NCBI RefSeq assembly: GCF_018394335.1
Contig: NZ_CP074572.1
Location: 3,100,001 to 3,164,000 of the forward strand
DNA: 64,000 nucleotides
Reading direction: 5' to 3'
Origin: Shewanella dokdonensis
GTDB lineage: Bacteria > Pseudomonadota > Gammaproteobacteria > Enterobacterales > Shewanellaceae
The notes beneath the pieces are model-generated. The model made no database searches. It was not told where the DNA came from and worked only from the letters and a program-made list of their open reading frames with translations. The position numbers and the translations under genes were made by a program. This document shows, piece after piece, positions 9,694 to 24,540 of this stretch; positions within the stretch are counted from its first letter, which is position 1; every line of letters starts with the position of its first letter.

Positions 9694-9714
9694 TGTAAAT
9701 AATAATAATTTACA
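9694..9714. promoter_or_regulatory. Palindromic operator candidate between SDR and TonB receptor genes
   Basis: TGTAAAT-N7-ATTTACA is a perfect 7-bp inverted repeat with an AT-only centre, in the divergent promoter region. The core (ATAATAATAAT) resembles the centre of a Fur box, but the outer positions do not fit Fur well. It may be a Fur site or the operator of another regulator. Confidence 0.45.
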
Positions 9715-9785
9715 TTCTCTATTCATTTAGCTATTTTATCGCCACGCGAACCCTCCTAATTTCCCATCTGCCCCAGAGAGAACTC

Positions 9786-11952
9786 ATGAATACCGTTTAC
9801 ACATATGCTGCTGTCGCCGTTGTCCAGTTACTTGTGTCACCCATGCTTCATGCCGAAACTGCTAATAGCACTGCGAATGAGCCGATTGAGAAACTGATCA
9901 TCACCTCAAGCCGGATGGATAAACCCTTAAGTGCCATCCCCAATACGGTGACAGTTATTGACCAAGAGCAGCTTAAACAGCAACTGGCTGCCAGTCGGGA
10001 TCTATCGTCAATACTGGGAAATCTCGCCCCCAGCTTTTCACCTAGTCGGCAGAAAATGAGCAATACCGGTGAAACCTTGCGAGGCCGCACGCCGCTTATC
10101 ATGATTGATGGCGTTCCCCAGTCTAATCCATTACGCAGTGGTGGTCGCGCGGGGCAAACCATAGATCCGGCGATGATTGAGCGGATTGAGATTATTCATG
10201 GCGCGAATGCGCTTCACGGTCTTGGTGCTCAAGGCGGGATTATTAATTACATCACCAAAAAGCCTCAAGGTAGCAATGAACATAGGGTGAGTTTCAATGT
10301 CAGTGCGCCGACCGATTATGAATCCGATGGACTGAGCTATGGTGCCAATTACGCTTTTTCTGGTCACGCAGATAAGCTGGACATGTTGGGGTCGGTTGGA
10401 TATCAGAGTTCGGGTGTTTATTACGATGCTGACGGCAAAGTGATAGGGGTTGATACCACCCAGGGTGAGTCAATGGATAGTCAGAGCAAAGACTTCTTCC
10501 TCAAGTTGGCGTATGACTTAGGCGGCTCGCAATTGCAACTGATGATTAACCATTATGACATGGCTAATAATGGTGACTGGATGCCAGTCAATGGCGACTA
10601 TACCAATAACATCCCTACCGCCGCCGTAAAACAAAAACAACCGTGGGACGCCGCGAACAATAAGGTTACCACCAGTAGTTTGAGTTACAAAAATCTGGCT
10701 GTTGCCGGACAGCAATTAGAAATCCAGCTATTTAATCAGAATTTTAAAGGCGTTTATGGCGGGGGTTGTTTTGCCAGTTTTTACGATCCGGCATATGCAA
10801 ATGATAGCAATCTGACCCGCTGTGGTGCGGGGAACGATGGTGAGCAGCTGTTTTATGAGCAGTCCCGTAACAAGTCAAACAAATGGGGGCTGAAGACATC
10901 ACTCATTGCCAATAATATTGCGGATTCTGCGGTAGATGTGGCGTACGGATTAGATCTCTTTCGTGATACCACCGAGCAGGATCTGCTGCAGACTGGAAGA
11001 TCCTGGGTACCAGAAACCAAATACAACAATATTGCACCTTACCTGCAACTGAGTTACTCGCCGATAAAAGCACTGAATCTCTCTAGCGGGCTACGTTATG
11101 AATATGCGCAATTGGATATCAATGATTTTGCAACTCTCTGGGCCTCAGGTAATAAACAGGTTACGGGTGGCAAACCTGATTTTAATAAGACGTTGTTTAA
11201 TATTGGTATCAGCTACAACTTTACCGAAGAACTGCGACTGTATAGCAGTTTTAACCAAGGTTTCAGTATGGCCGATATTGGTAGGATCCTGCGTGATGGT
11301 AATAGTTTCCCCGGCGATGCTCCTTCGGTTAATCGCTCGCTGACGTTGACACCAGTAGTGACCGACAACTATGAGTTTGGGGTCGATTATCAAGGCAGCC
11401 TATTTGCCAGCAAACTGGCACTTTATCGTTCCACCTCAGATAACGGTGCTCGTTTGTCGCGCAATGCGGATGGATTTTATACGGTGGCCCGGGAAAAAAG
11501 TGCCATTGAGGGACTGGAAGCTAGTCTGCGGATTTTCCTTGGGCAGGATGATGATCTTGGTAGCTCACTGGCGCTCCAGCGCGGCGAGTATGATGCAGAT
11601 AAAGATGGTAGTACTGATACCGATCTGGATGGTTCAAACATCGCGCCTAATCGACTGAACCTATACTGGGAACACAGATTTTCAGACGAGATGAGCAGCC
11701 GAATTCAGGCCAACTACTTTATGGATCGTCACTTTACCGATAAAAATGGCGACCGATACGCCGAATTTGATGGTTATACAACGGTCGACGCTAGCCTTGC
11801 TTTGCCCTTGTTCGGGGGAAATGTCGTTGGGGCTGCAAAACCTGCTGAACAAAGACTATTACACTTACTATTCCCAAACAGTTCCAAGCAATAGTCGGTA
11901 TTTCAAGGGGATGGGCCGTACTATCAGTATAGGTTTCAGCCTGCCATTGTAA
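9786..11952 (+). CDS. TonB-dependent outer membrane receptor, siderophore type (one frameshift)
   Basis: An outer-membrane beta-barrel receptor of about 721 residues. It has a signal peptide (cleavage probably after LHAE), a TonB-box-like segment (EKLIITSSR), a plug domain (residues about 45-160, with LRGRTPLIMIDGVPQ and GANALHGLGAQGGIINYITK) and a 22-strand-type barrel ending in the aromatic ISIGFSLPL. A loop near residue 330 has two cysteines. The frame breaks at the G run 11814-11818, where one G too many (or two missing) separates the last 45 codons; joining gives the usual NLLNKDYYTYYS ending. The plug resembles receptors for hydroxamate-type siderophores, but the ligand cannot be assigned. 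No siderophore synthesis genes are nearby. Confidence 0.88.
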
Positions 11953-12222
11953 TGACGTATCTCCCGGCCAGAGTTGTGTTATATAGGCACTCTGGCCGAA
12001 AGTTCTTGATGGCAGCGTCAATGGTTAACGCCGGTGGCATTTGCACTACGCTGGATGAGAAAACCGGTTTAACTGTCCCAGCATTTAAGCTCACCTCCAT
12101 GAATCACAAGTGTGAATTGTCAATGTCATCTAACCGGTGAGTTACCATTCAAGTCAGCATTAGCCGGTGAATGTGCTGTCAGTCGGACGTTTTGGCAACC
12201 ACTCAAAGTGATGTTATTTGCC
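11953..12222. other. Convergent intergenic region with no recognised feature
   Basis: About 270 bases between the receptor gene and the convergent exported-protein gene. Short open frames exist on the + strand but lack ribosome-binding sites and family resemblance. GCCAGAGTTG...ACTCTGGC around 11969-11997 can form a hairpin and may serve as a weak terminator. Confidence 0.35.
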
Positions 12223-12684
12223 TCATTCAGCGGCTCCGGTGGTAGGAATGTCACTGGTTTTGCAGTGGTTGGTGCTAAAGAAATCATCTTTAGCACAGCG
12301 CCAACTCAAGCGGGCTTTATGCAGTTCCCAACGCCCATTTTTTCTGTCGAGAGCCAAGATCAGTAACATCTGCGGATGCCCAAGTTTGGGTGGACGGACA
12401 CTGTAGGTAATGAGTTGTCCCTGATATTTCTTTGATTTAACCAGCTCAAAACTAGCGCCAGCATATCGCTGGCTGATGAGTTCAGGATCATGGCTCCAGG
12501 CTTTTTGCTGTTGCTGGGCTTGCGCTAACGTTTTATTGAAATGACTGACCGGCTGCGTGGCATAGGAAAGTACCATGGGTGGCTCTGGCAGGGCAGGATT
12601 GGCAACCGTCTCTAATGTGGCGGCCGCACTGCCACAATAAAGCAGCGACCAGCCTATACTTGCTATGGTAAGAAAACGCCCCAT
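12223..12684 (-). CDS. Hypothetical exported protein
   Basis: About 153 residues when started at the internal ATG at 12684 (MGRFLTIASIGWSLLYCGSA...), which gives a normal signal peptide; an ATG 15 bases further upstream is also in frame. The mature part is mixed charged/hydrophobic, contains SYATQPVSHFN and ALDRKNGRWELHKARLSW, and has two cysteines near the C-terminus, which could form a disulfide in the periplasm. I do not recognise a family. It is followed in the same direction by nothing before the convergent receptor gene, and preceded by the NTF2-like gene. Confidence 0.6.
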   Translation of the reverse strand: MGRFLTIASIGWSLLYCGSAAATLETVANPALPEPPMVLSYATQPVSHFNKTLAQAQQQQKAWSHDPELISQRYAGASFELVKSKKYQGQLITYSVRPPKLGHPQMLLILALDRKNGRWELHKARLSWRCAKDDFFSTNHCKTSDIPTTGAAE

Positions 12685-12772
12685 GAACACCTCTTGCATA
12701 CTACGCGGGAGCTATGGCCTTTGTTTAATGGGACAGTTGTTGCGGGTGGGAGTTCCTTCCGTGGTAATGGCA

Positions 12773-13246
12773 TTACTGTGCGGCTAATTGGTCAGCCATG
12801 GTCTGGTAGTCGATGAAATCCTGGTGTTTGGTGACCCGATGATTTAACAAATCCAGATTGAGGGTTGTGACTCCAGGAATCGCAATATCGATAATTTTCC
12901 CCGGTTTCCCGAACTGTTCGCCGGGGCCTTTGAAGTGATAGTTACCTATCATGACGACTAGTGAGCCAGAGTTGAACATATGTTCAATATTGAATTCGTA
13001 TTCCAGGACGCCGCGGTGGGCCCGTTCCAAAAATTCTATGATATGTCTGCCGCCGGTGTAGCTGCGCCCTGCGGTAACGTCAACAAATACGCTGTCTCGG
13101 TTGTAAAAGGTTTCGAGTTGCTGGTAGTCGTGGCTGGTATAGGCGTCGATATAACTCATTGCCATCTGTTGTTCTCGCGGCATTTCGCTATTATCCGCCA
13201 ACAAAGGGTAAGCTATCAGGACTAAAATCAACCACAGATAACGCAA
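12773..13246 (-). CDS. Exported NTF2-like/SnoaL-fold protein
   Basis: A 157-residue protein with a signal peptide (about 1-17, LILVLIAYPLLAD). The mature region, beginning MAMSYIDAYTSHDYQQLETFYNRDSVFVDV..., has the helix-then-curved-sheet pattern of the NTF2-like superfamily (SnoaL/ketosteroid-isomerase-like), including the conserved Y-x-x-D-S-V-F-V-D block. These domains bind or turn over small hydrophobic ligands, but a specific activity cannot be assigned. It lies upstream of the other exported protein on the same strand, with 88 bases between, so they may form an operon. Confidence 0.7.
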   Translation of the reverse strand: MRYLWLILVLIAYPLLADNSEMPREQQMAMSYIDAYTSHDYQQLETFYNRDSVFVDVTAGRSYTGGRHIIEFLERAHRGVLEYEFNIEHMFNSGSLVVMIGNYHFKGPGEQFGKPGKIIDIAIPGVTTLNLDLLNHRVTKHQDFIDYQTMADQLAAQ

Positions 13247-13471
13247 ACTATAATCTCTTCCAGATAAAATGTTGATGATACAAAACGCTGTGGCATAGCT
13301 GCCATTGTGGGTGGTGTCGTCCGGGCTGTATAAAAAATACTGTCAGCAGAAAAACCCGGAGAGCTTTGGCATAATGCCTCTTGCTCCGAAGCTAATCAAG
13401 CCTCTGTACGCGTGGAAATGTAACCAATGGTCAATCCTGAGAAAACTGCCACAATACTGTATCTGTGATGT

Positions 13472-13864
13472 TTAAAGATCGTCCATTTGCTGTAAATGGA
13501 TGTTAAGCGCATCCACCGAAATACGAATTTCGAGCACAGATAAGATCAACGAGTACAGCAACAATAGCAGACTGCCGCCAAACACCAGTGAGCCAGTCTG
13601 ATTGAAACCAAGGTAAATCAATATCATACATAATACGCATAAAGCAAAGCTAGAAACTCCCGCTTCCTGCATGCGTTTGATGATCACAATCCGCCGGCGC
13701 AGATTTTTAAGTTGTTCACTGGCAACGGGTTTTTCTGCGGCACTCAGACTACGGATCAATGCTGCCAGTGAGAAAAAACGGTTGGTATAAGCCAACAATA
13801 GCAGCGAGATGGCCGGGAATAACAGCGCCGGTGTGGTTAGTGATATAGCCATTTGTTCCAGCAC
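13472..13864 (-). CDS. DUF2721 family membrane protein
   Basis: A 130-residue protein with three hydrophobic segments: one near residues 10-30 (TTPALLFPAISLLLLAYTNR), and two between about 70 and 115. A central basic region (LKNLRRRIVIIKRMQEAGVSSF) matches the DUF2721 pattern. The function of this family is unknown. It lies just downstream of the CbiB-like gene on the same strand. Confidence 0.75.
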   Translation of the reverse strand: MLEQMAISLTTPALLFPAISLLLLAYTNRFFSLAALIRSLSAAEKPVASEQLKNLRRRIVIIKRMQEAGVSSFALCVLCMILIYLGFNQTGSLVFGGSLLLLLYSLILSVLEIRISVDALNIHLQQMDDL

Positions 13865-13912
13865 GATATGCTCCCCAAGTCATGCGCCACGAATTTGCAT
13901 TATAAAAAGCTT

Positions 13913-14897
13913 TTAATGCGCGTAAAACCAGCGTAATGCAATCCAAATCACCGGAATTGCACTGAGCAGGATCAACCAAAATGCCATAGCAGCTTTTACC
14001 AAACTGAGTGCCCGATCAATATCCGGTGCCGACGGCAAATTACCAAAACAATAGCGATTGCTGTTGATCTTATTTCCGGCATACTTCTGTGGCCCACCTA
14101 ACTCAATATGCAACATGGCGGCACTCAAGGCGCACAGTTGCTGATAACCTGTCAGCTCAGGATATTGCACTATTACAAAGCGCTTAAACAACCAAGGAAG
14201 CCACCATTAATCGCTAAGGATAGCCGCCATAACCACAAAGGTAGCCAAAACAGGAGTTGGTTCGCCCAGCTCAATGCCTGGCTAAAATAACGGTATTTGG
14301 GCGCCTGAGACCACCAACATTGTTGTAGCTGCCACAGCATGGCAAGCAGTAGGCAGGCGGGGCTCCTAATAACACATAAGCCAGTAAATTGGCCAACAGT
14401 CGATAAGCGGGCAGAGTTACTAATAACTCAATGGTGGTTTTGGCAATCCCGGTCTCAGACAACTCTTGGGTATCGCGGATGACCCAGGATGATAAGCGGC
14501 GTCTGGCAAGCGCTTTGTCCTGAGCCTGTAATGTGTGGCTTATCTCTGAGGCGATACGGATAAAACGCAGATCTTGCAGGCAAAAGTACAAGATCAACAT
14601 TTCAAAGAACCAGGGATACACCGCCAGATACAACAGCAGCGAACTAATGACCCAAAATGGCAATACCAGTAGCAATAGCGCCAATATTCCCGCCAACGCC
14701 TGCTGGTTGGCGGCGCGATTGGTGTGCAGCACTTTTGCTGTAAGCGCATTTGCTAGCTCGCCCAGCCATAGCAGTGGTTGTAAATGTACTGGGAGTGGTA
14801 ACAGTTTTACTGCCAGTAGCGGCAGCAGCATAGTGGCAAAATACCGCAGTAATTCGCCATCTTCGGTCAGCAGTTTGTCGATAAAGGTCGCCAGCAT
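13913..14897 (-). CDS. CbiB/CobD-like membrane protein (two frameshifts)
   Basis: After correction this is about 328 residues with several membrane helices. Typical CbiB (adenosylcobinamide-phosphate synthase) features are RDTQELSETGIA, LLGAP, the KYRYF stretch, and the C-terminal ELGGPQKYAGNK with APDIDRAL. The usual ENTVDG-type motif after the RDT helix reads LVTLPAYR here, so activity is doubtful. Frame breaks lie at the G run 14359-14362 (one base short) and near 14207-14208 (one base short); joining the three pieces gives continuous family similarity. It follows mtnN by 9 bases. No other cobalamin genes are in the window. Confidence 0.75.
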
Positions 14898-14906
14898 GGA
14901 TATGGC

Positions 14907-15599
14907 TCAGAGGTGGTGCAACATGCCGAGCACCATCAATGCTGAATGCTTACCGGCTTTCACCAGATAAGCGTCAAAATCGACGGGAGAATCATTGTTG
15001 GCGTTGTCAGACAGTGAACGGATCACCACAAATGGCACCTGAAACTGATGGCACACTTGGGCAACGGCGGCACCTTCCATTTCACAGGCGGCCATCTTGG
15101 GAAAATGGCGGCGCATGGTGGCGGTGCGTTCAGGATCACAGATAAAACTATCCCCCGTACAGATCTGCCCTGTGACGGCTTTTACTTCTCCTAACCCCGC
15201 AATCGCTTGTTTTGCGGCATTAACCAGTTTGTCATCGGCAATGAAGGCCGCTGGTTGCTGCGCCATTTGACCAATCTCATAACCGAAAGCAGTGACATCC
15301 ACATCGTGATACCGCAGCTCACTGGAAATGACGATGTCGCCGATATGCAGTTCATCCACGAAGCCCCCGGCTGAGCCGGTGTTGATCACGGCATCGACGG
15401 CAAATTTTTCGATAAGCAGGCTAGTTGCCATCGCTGCCGCTACTTTGCCAATCCCCGAACGGGTGATAACCACTTCTTTGTCTGCCAGACGGCCACTCAT
15501 AAATTCCACGGCACCAATAGTGACTGAGTGGCGGCTTTGCAGTTCGGCAATTAGGTGTGCAACTTCCGGCTCCATCGCGCCGATGATCCCAATTTTCAT
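14907..15599 (-). CDS. mtnN: 5'-methylthioadenosine/S-adenosylhomocysteine nucleosidase
   Basis: A 230-residue cytosolic hydrolase that removes adenine from methylthioadenosine and S-adenosylhomocysteine, feeding methyl and sulfur recycling. The start [13 protein letters not shown], the NTGSAGG segment, the purine/ribose site region with MEGAAVAQV (the conserved Met-Glu), and SLSDNAN with the catalytic Asp are all present. Length is as in E. coli (232). It lies upstream of the CbiB-like gene with 9 bases between, so both probably share a transcript. Confidence 0.97.
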   Translation of the reverse strand: MKIGIIGAMEPEVAHLIAELQSRHSVTIGAVEFMSGRLADKEVVITRSGIGKVAAAMATSLLIEKFAVDAVINTGSAGGFVDELHIGDIVISSELRYHDVDVTAFGYEIGQMAQQPAAFIADDKLVNAAKQAIAGLGEVKAVTGQICTGDSFICDPERTATMRRHFPKMAACEMEGAAVAQVCHQFQVPFVVIRSLSDNANNDSPVDFDAYLVKAGKHSALMVLGMLHHL

Positions 15600-15661
15600 G
15601 GATAAACCTTTATTAATTCAGAGAGAAAACGGCTCAATATACCATAGTGAATGGCGCCCAC

Positions 15662-15695
15662 AAAAAAATGCGCATCGCGGTAACCCGGATGCGCA
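15662..15695 (-). terminator. Terminator after gltD
   Basis: On the minus strand TGCGCATC (from 15695) pairs with GATGCGCA (to 15669) across an 11-base loop and is followed by seven U. It lies 27 bases beyond the gltD stop and separates gltBD from mtnN. Confidence 0.8.
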
Positions 15696-15721
15696 GCAGC
15701 GTATAAAAATAGGCTTTATCA

Positions 15722-21583
<5,862 letters not shown>

Positions 21584-21595
21584 ACAAACCCCCAA

Positions 21596-22044
21596 CTAAA
21601 CGTCCACATACTGCGCTATAGCAACAAAATTCTATAGATATGCACCCGAACGAACCAAATTATCCTGAGACTCTTCAAAGGTCAAACCAAAAAATTGCAT
21701 ATATAGAATTAAAATAACGGTATTTTATAAAGAATTTCTAATCATATGCCGTTAACGTCAACTGTATTTTTGCGTGTATAACATTATGAATAAAAAGAAA
21801 TTTATAAAATGATTAAAAAAATAGATACGTTAAGTTAACACGCTATTGTAGCGGAATTGTAGACGCGTTTGCTGATTTTTTAGTCAAAAAAATAATAACT
21901 AATTAGTCAATTTGTGTGAGTAACTATGCAAAAAGAGCTAAGGCGTAGCATACATAACGTATATCAGCGAAGTTTGATGTGGGGCAATGCGCGGTTTGGC
22001 AACGGTTGTTATGCTGCCGCCTTTTTAGAGTAGTACAGTAATTT
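21596..22044. other. Divergent gltB / yhcC promoter region
   Basis: About 450 AT-rich bases between divergent genes. It must contain the gltB promoter and the yhcC promoter. Many A/T tracts are present (for example 21781-21835 and 21885-21905), suggesting curved DNA. I found no convincing hairpin, ORF or known operator. Confidence 0.5.
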
Positions 22045-22956
22045 ATGGGACTGGATGATTTTGTCTCAACATTTGCGATGTATTGTCAGCGGCGCTTTGG
22101 TCAAGGTGTACAGAAACTGACGCTAGACGCCAATTTCACCTGTCCAAACCGTGATGGCACATTAGGTCGTGGCGGTTGTACTTTTTGTAATGTGGCATCG
22201 TTTACTTATGTGCTCGGTAGCGAGCAATCGATTGCAACCCAGTTGTCTGAGGGGAAACAGCGACTCCGCGCTAAGGCCTCGAAATTTCTGGCTTATTTTC
22301 AAGCATATACCAGTACCTATGAAGAGTACGCCATATTGCAACAGCGCTATGATGAAGCGTTAGCCAGCACAGATCTGGTCGGCCTATGTGTTGGGAGTCG
22401 CCCGGATTGTTTACCCGACAAGGTGCTGGATCTATTGCTGACGTATCAGCAGCAGGGACACGAAGTATGGCTAGAACTGGGATTGCAAAGTGCCCACGAT
22501 GCTACTTTAAAACGGATTAATCGTGGTCACGATTTTGCTACGTATGTAGATGCTGTCGAGCGTGCCCGTCAGCGAGGGCTGAAAGTGTGTACCCATCTGA
22601 TCCTCGGTTTACCTGGTGAAGATAACACCATGCACTTGCAGACATTACAGCGCGTGCTGGCGGTGGGGGTTGATGGCCTAAAACTGCACCCGTTACATAT
22701 TGTAGATGGCAGTACCATGGCAAAGGCATGGCGCTGTGGGCGCTTATTGCCGCCAACCATGGAACAGTACGCCGCCAGTGCCGGTGAATTAATCCGTCAT
22801 ACGCCTAAAGATGTCATATTTCATCGTGTTACGGCGTACGCTAAGCCGCCGGTGCTACTTGCGCCAGACTGGTGTAGCAGTCGCTGGAAAGGGTTGAATG
22901 CAGTGGTCAATAATCTGGCACGCTTGGGTGGCCAAGGAACTGCATTATCTCGCTGA
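22045..22956 (+). CDS. yhcC: YhcC-family radical SAM protein
   Basis: A 303-residue radical SAM protein of the YhcC family. The cluster cysteines are in FTCPNRDGTLGRGGCTFC, with the unusual long gap between the first two that marks this family. Further family features are the GLQSAHDATLKRINRGHD block and LILGLPGED. The reaction is not firmly known. The family gene neighbours arcB and gltB in E. coli; here it stands between gltB (divergent) and hptA, the same neighbourhood with the ArcB kinase replaced by a lone Hpt protein. Confidence 0.9.
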   Translation: MGLDDFVSTFAMYCQRRFGQGVQKLTLDANFTCPNRDGTLGRGGCTFCNVASFTYVLGSEQSIATQLSEGKQRLRAKASKFLAYFQAYTSTYEEYAILQQRYDEALASTDLVGLCVGSRPDCLPDKVLDLLLTYQQQGHEVWLELGLQSAHDATLKRINRGHDFATYVDAVERARQRGLKVCTHLILGLPGEDNTMHLQTLQRVLAVGVDGLKLHPLHIVDGSTMAKAWRCGRLLPPTMEQYAASAGELIRHTPKDVIFHRVTAYAKPPVLLAPDWCSSRWKGLNAVVNNLARLGGQGTALSR

Positions 22957-23090
22957 TTTTAAAATTTTTTATGGATTTTGTCGGCATATTGTTAACAGCT
23001 GTTTGTTCAACAGGAATTGCTGGCTTTTAAGTTGCACTCAGCTTTTTACTGGGTATGATGTGGTAAATTTAGACGTCAAGGAGCGCCTGT

Positions 23091-23456
23091 ATGGCTACCC
23101 CGGATTTGGAAACGATACTGGACCTTAACACGCTGGAACAATATTGCAGCGCTATTGGCGCAGGGACTCTGCTGAAAAGTGTGGTGTTGTTCGAACAGTT
23201 GTTACCTGAGTATCTGGGTAATCTGCGGCAGGCCGCTGAAGCAAACAATAAAGAACTGCTTTGCTCTGAGGCTCATAAATTCAAAGGCGCGGCGGGTTCA
23301 GTGGGACTGAAGCGTATTCATCATTTCGCTGAGTTATTACAGCATGGTGAAGATCCTGAATGGGATGGGCAGCATCAAGGCTGGCTTGAGCAGATCTTGT
23401 CCCTCGTGGCTGCGGATTTACAACAACTGAAAGCATTTCTGGAAGCTAAAGCCTAA
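23091..23456 (+). CDS. hptA: Free-standing histidine phosphotransfer protein (HptA, Arc system)
   Basis: A 121-residue four-helix Hpt domain with no kinase or receiver attached. The phosphorylated His is H62 in SEAHKFKGAAGS, the classic HxxKG motif. AAGGAG lies a good distance before the ATG. In Shewanella a protein of this type relays phosphate from the hybrid kinase ArcS to the regulator ArcA, replacing the Hpt domain of E. coli ArcB. Its place next to yhcC supports this, because in E. coli yhcC is next to arcB. The partner kinase and ArcA are not in the window. Confidence 0.9.
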   Translation: MATPDLETILDLNTLEQYCSAIGAGTLLKSVVLFEQLLPEYLGNLRQAAEANNKELLCSEAHKFKGAAGSVGLKRIHHFAELLQHGEDPEWDGQHQGWLEQILSLVAADLQQLKAFLEAKA

Positions 23457-23620
23457 CACAGTTAGTTGCAGCTCTGGGCATCATAGACAATTCCGCTTGT
23501 GCAGTTGTGTGATGGTGCCTGTTTCTGAGCCTTGGTCATTGAGATTGACTACTGCCCGTCAGTGCTTTTGTGGTAATTTGGACACATCTCCTTCAGAAAT
23601 TACTCGTCGGAAACGGATTG

Positions 23621-24529
23621 ATGAAACCTTTGCCTAGTCTGAAAAACCTTTATTACTTGGTAAATCTGCATCAGGAACAGAATTTCAATCGTGCCGCTGG
23701 TATCTGTCATGTTAGTCAATCGACCCTCTCTAGTGGCATCCAGAATTTGGAAGAACAACTCGGTTATCAACTGATTGAACGTGATCATAAATCATTCATG
23801 TTTACCGCCATTGGTGAAGAAGTTGTGCAGCGAGCGCTGAAAATTCTTACCGATGTTGATGACTTGGTGGAACTGGTCAAAAATCAAGGTGAGCCGATGA
23901 CCGGTGAAATTCGCCTTGGATGTATTCCTACCATTGCGCCGTTCTTGTTGAGCCGTTTGCTCAAGCAATGCCATGAAAATTATCCCCAACTCAGTTTGTT
24001 GCTGAAAGAAGATACGACCGAAAGATTGCTCGCTTCTCTGGGGAAAGGCGAGTTGGATCTGTTATTGCTGGCGCTGCCTGCTGATGTGACGGGCTACCAC
24101 AGCATGAAGGTTGGGATAGATCCGTTTAAGATGGTGATCCACAAGGATCTGGCCAACACAGTGCATGAACCTGTGGATTATCAGACCTTGCCTGATGAAA
24201 GTATCTTTTTGCTGCAAACTGAGCACTGTATTACCGGCCATGCCATCAGTGCCTGCCAGTTGGGCGATAGCCGTAAGGTTAATCCGTTTGCTGCCACTAG
24301 CCTGCATACGCTGGTACAGATGGTAAACAGCAAATTAGGGACAACTTTTTTACCACAAATGGCTATCGATGCTGGCATTCTCAATGATACGGATTTGACT
24401 GTGTTGGCACCGCCAGGCGACTCACCGTTTCGGGAAATTGGTCTGGTGTGGCGACAGACAACCAGCCGCATTCGTACCTTTAGAACCCTGGGGCTGGAAG
24501 TTCAGAAATTACTGCAACAGAAAATGTAG
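23621..24529 (+). CDS. oxyR: OxyR-type LysR regulator
   Basis: A LysR-type regulator of 302 residues when started at the ATG at 23621 (MKPLPSLKNLYYLV). It has the N-terminal winged helix-turn-helix (NFNRAAGICHVSQSTLSSGI) and an effector domain. Cys203 and Cys212 in EHCITGHAISACQ align with the redox pair C199/C208 of E. coli OxyR, and ATSLHTLVQMV follows as in OxyR. It should therefore sense hydrogen peroxide by disulfide formation and control catalase and Dps genes. An in-frame ATG at 23570 is less likely because it adds a non-conserved leader. The gene stands between hptA and the convergent cyaC. Confidence 0.9.
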   Translation: MKPLPSLKNLYYLVNLHQEQNFNRAAGICHVSQSTLSSGIQNLEEQLGYQLIERDHKSFMFTAIGEEVVQRALKILTDVDDLVELVKNQGEPMTGEIRLGCIPTIAPFLLSRLLKQCHENYPQLSLLLKEDTTERLLASLGKGELDLLLLALPADVTGYHSMKVGIDPFKMVIHKDLANTVHEPVDYQTLPDESIFLLQTEHCITGHAISACQLGDSRKVNPFAATSLHTLVQMVNSKLGTTFLPQMAIDAGILNDTDLTVLAPPGDSPFREIGLVWRQTTSRIRTFRTLGLEVQKLLQQKM

Positions 24530-24540
24530 CGTTTTTCTCA

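Noticed and set aside
9694..9714. Firm assignment of this dyad as a Fur box
   Set aside because: Only the central positions fit the Fur consensus; the TGTAAAT/ATTTACA arms suggest another regulator as well.
11952..12140. 62-codon + strand ORF after the TonB receptor
   Set aside because: No ribosome-binding site and no similarity; part of the convergent intergenic region.
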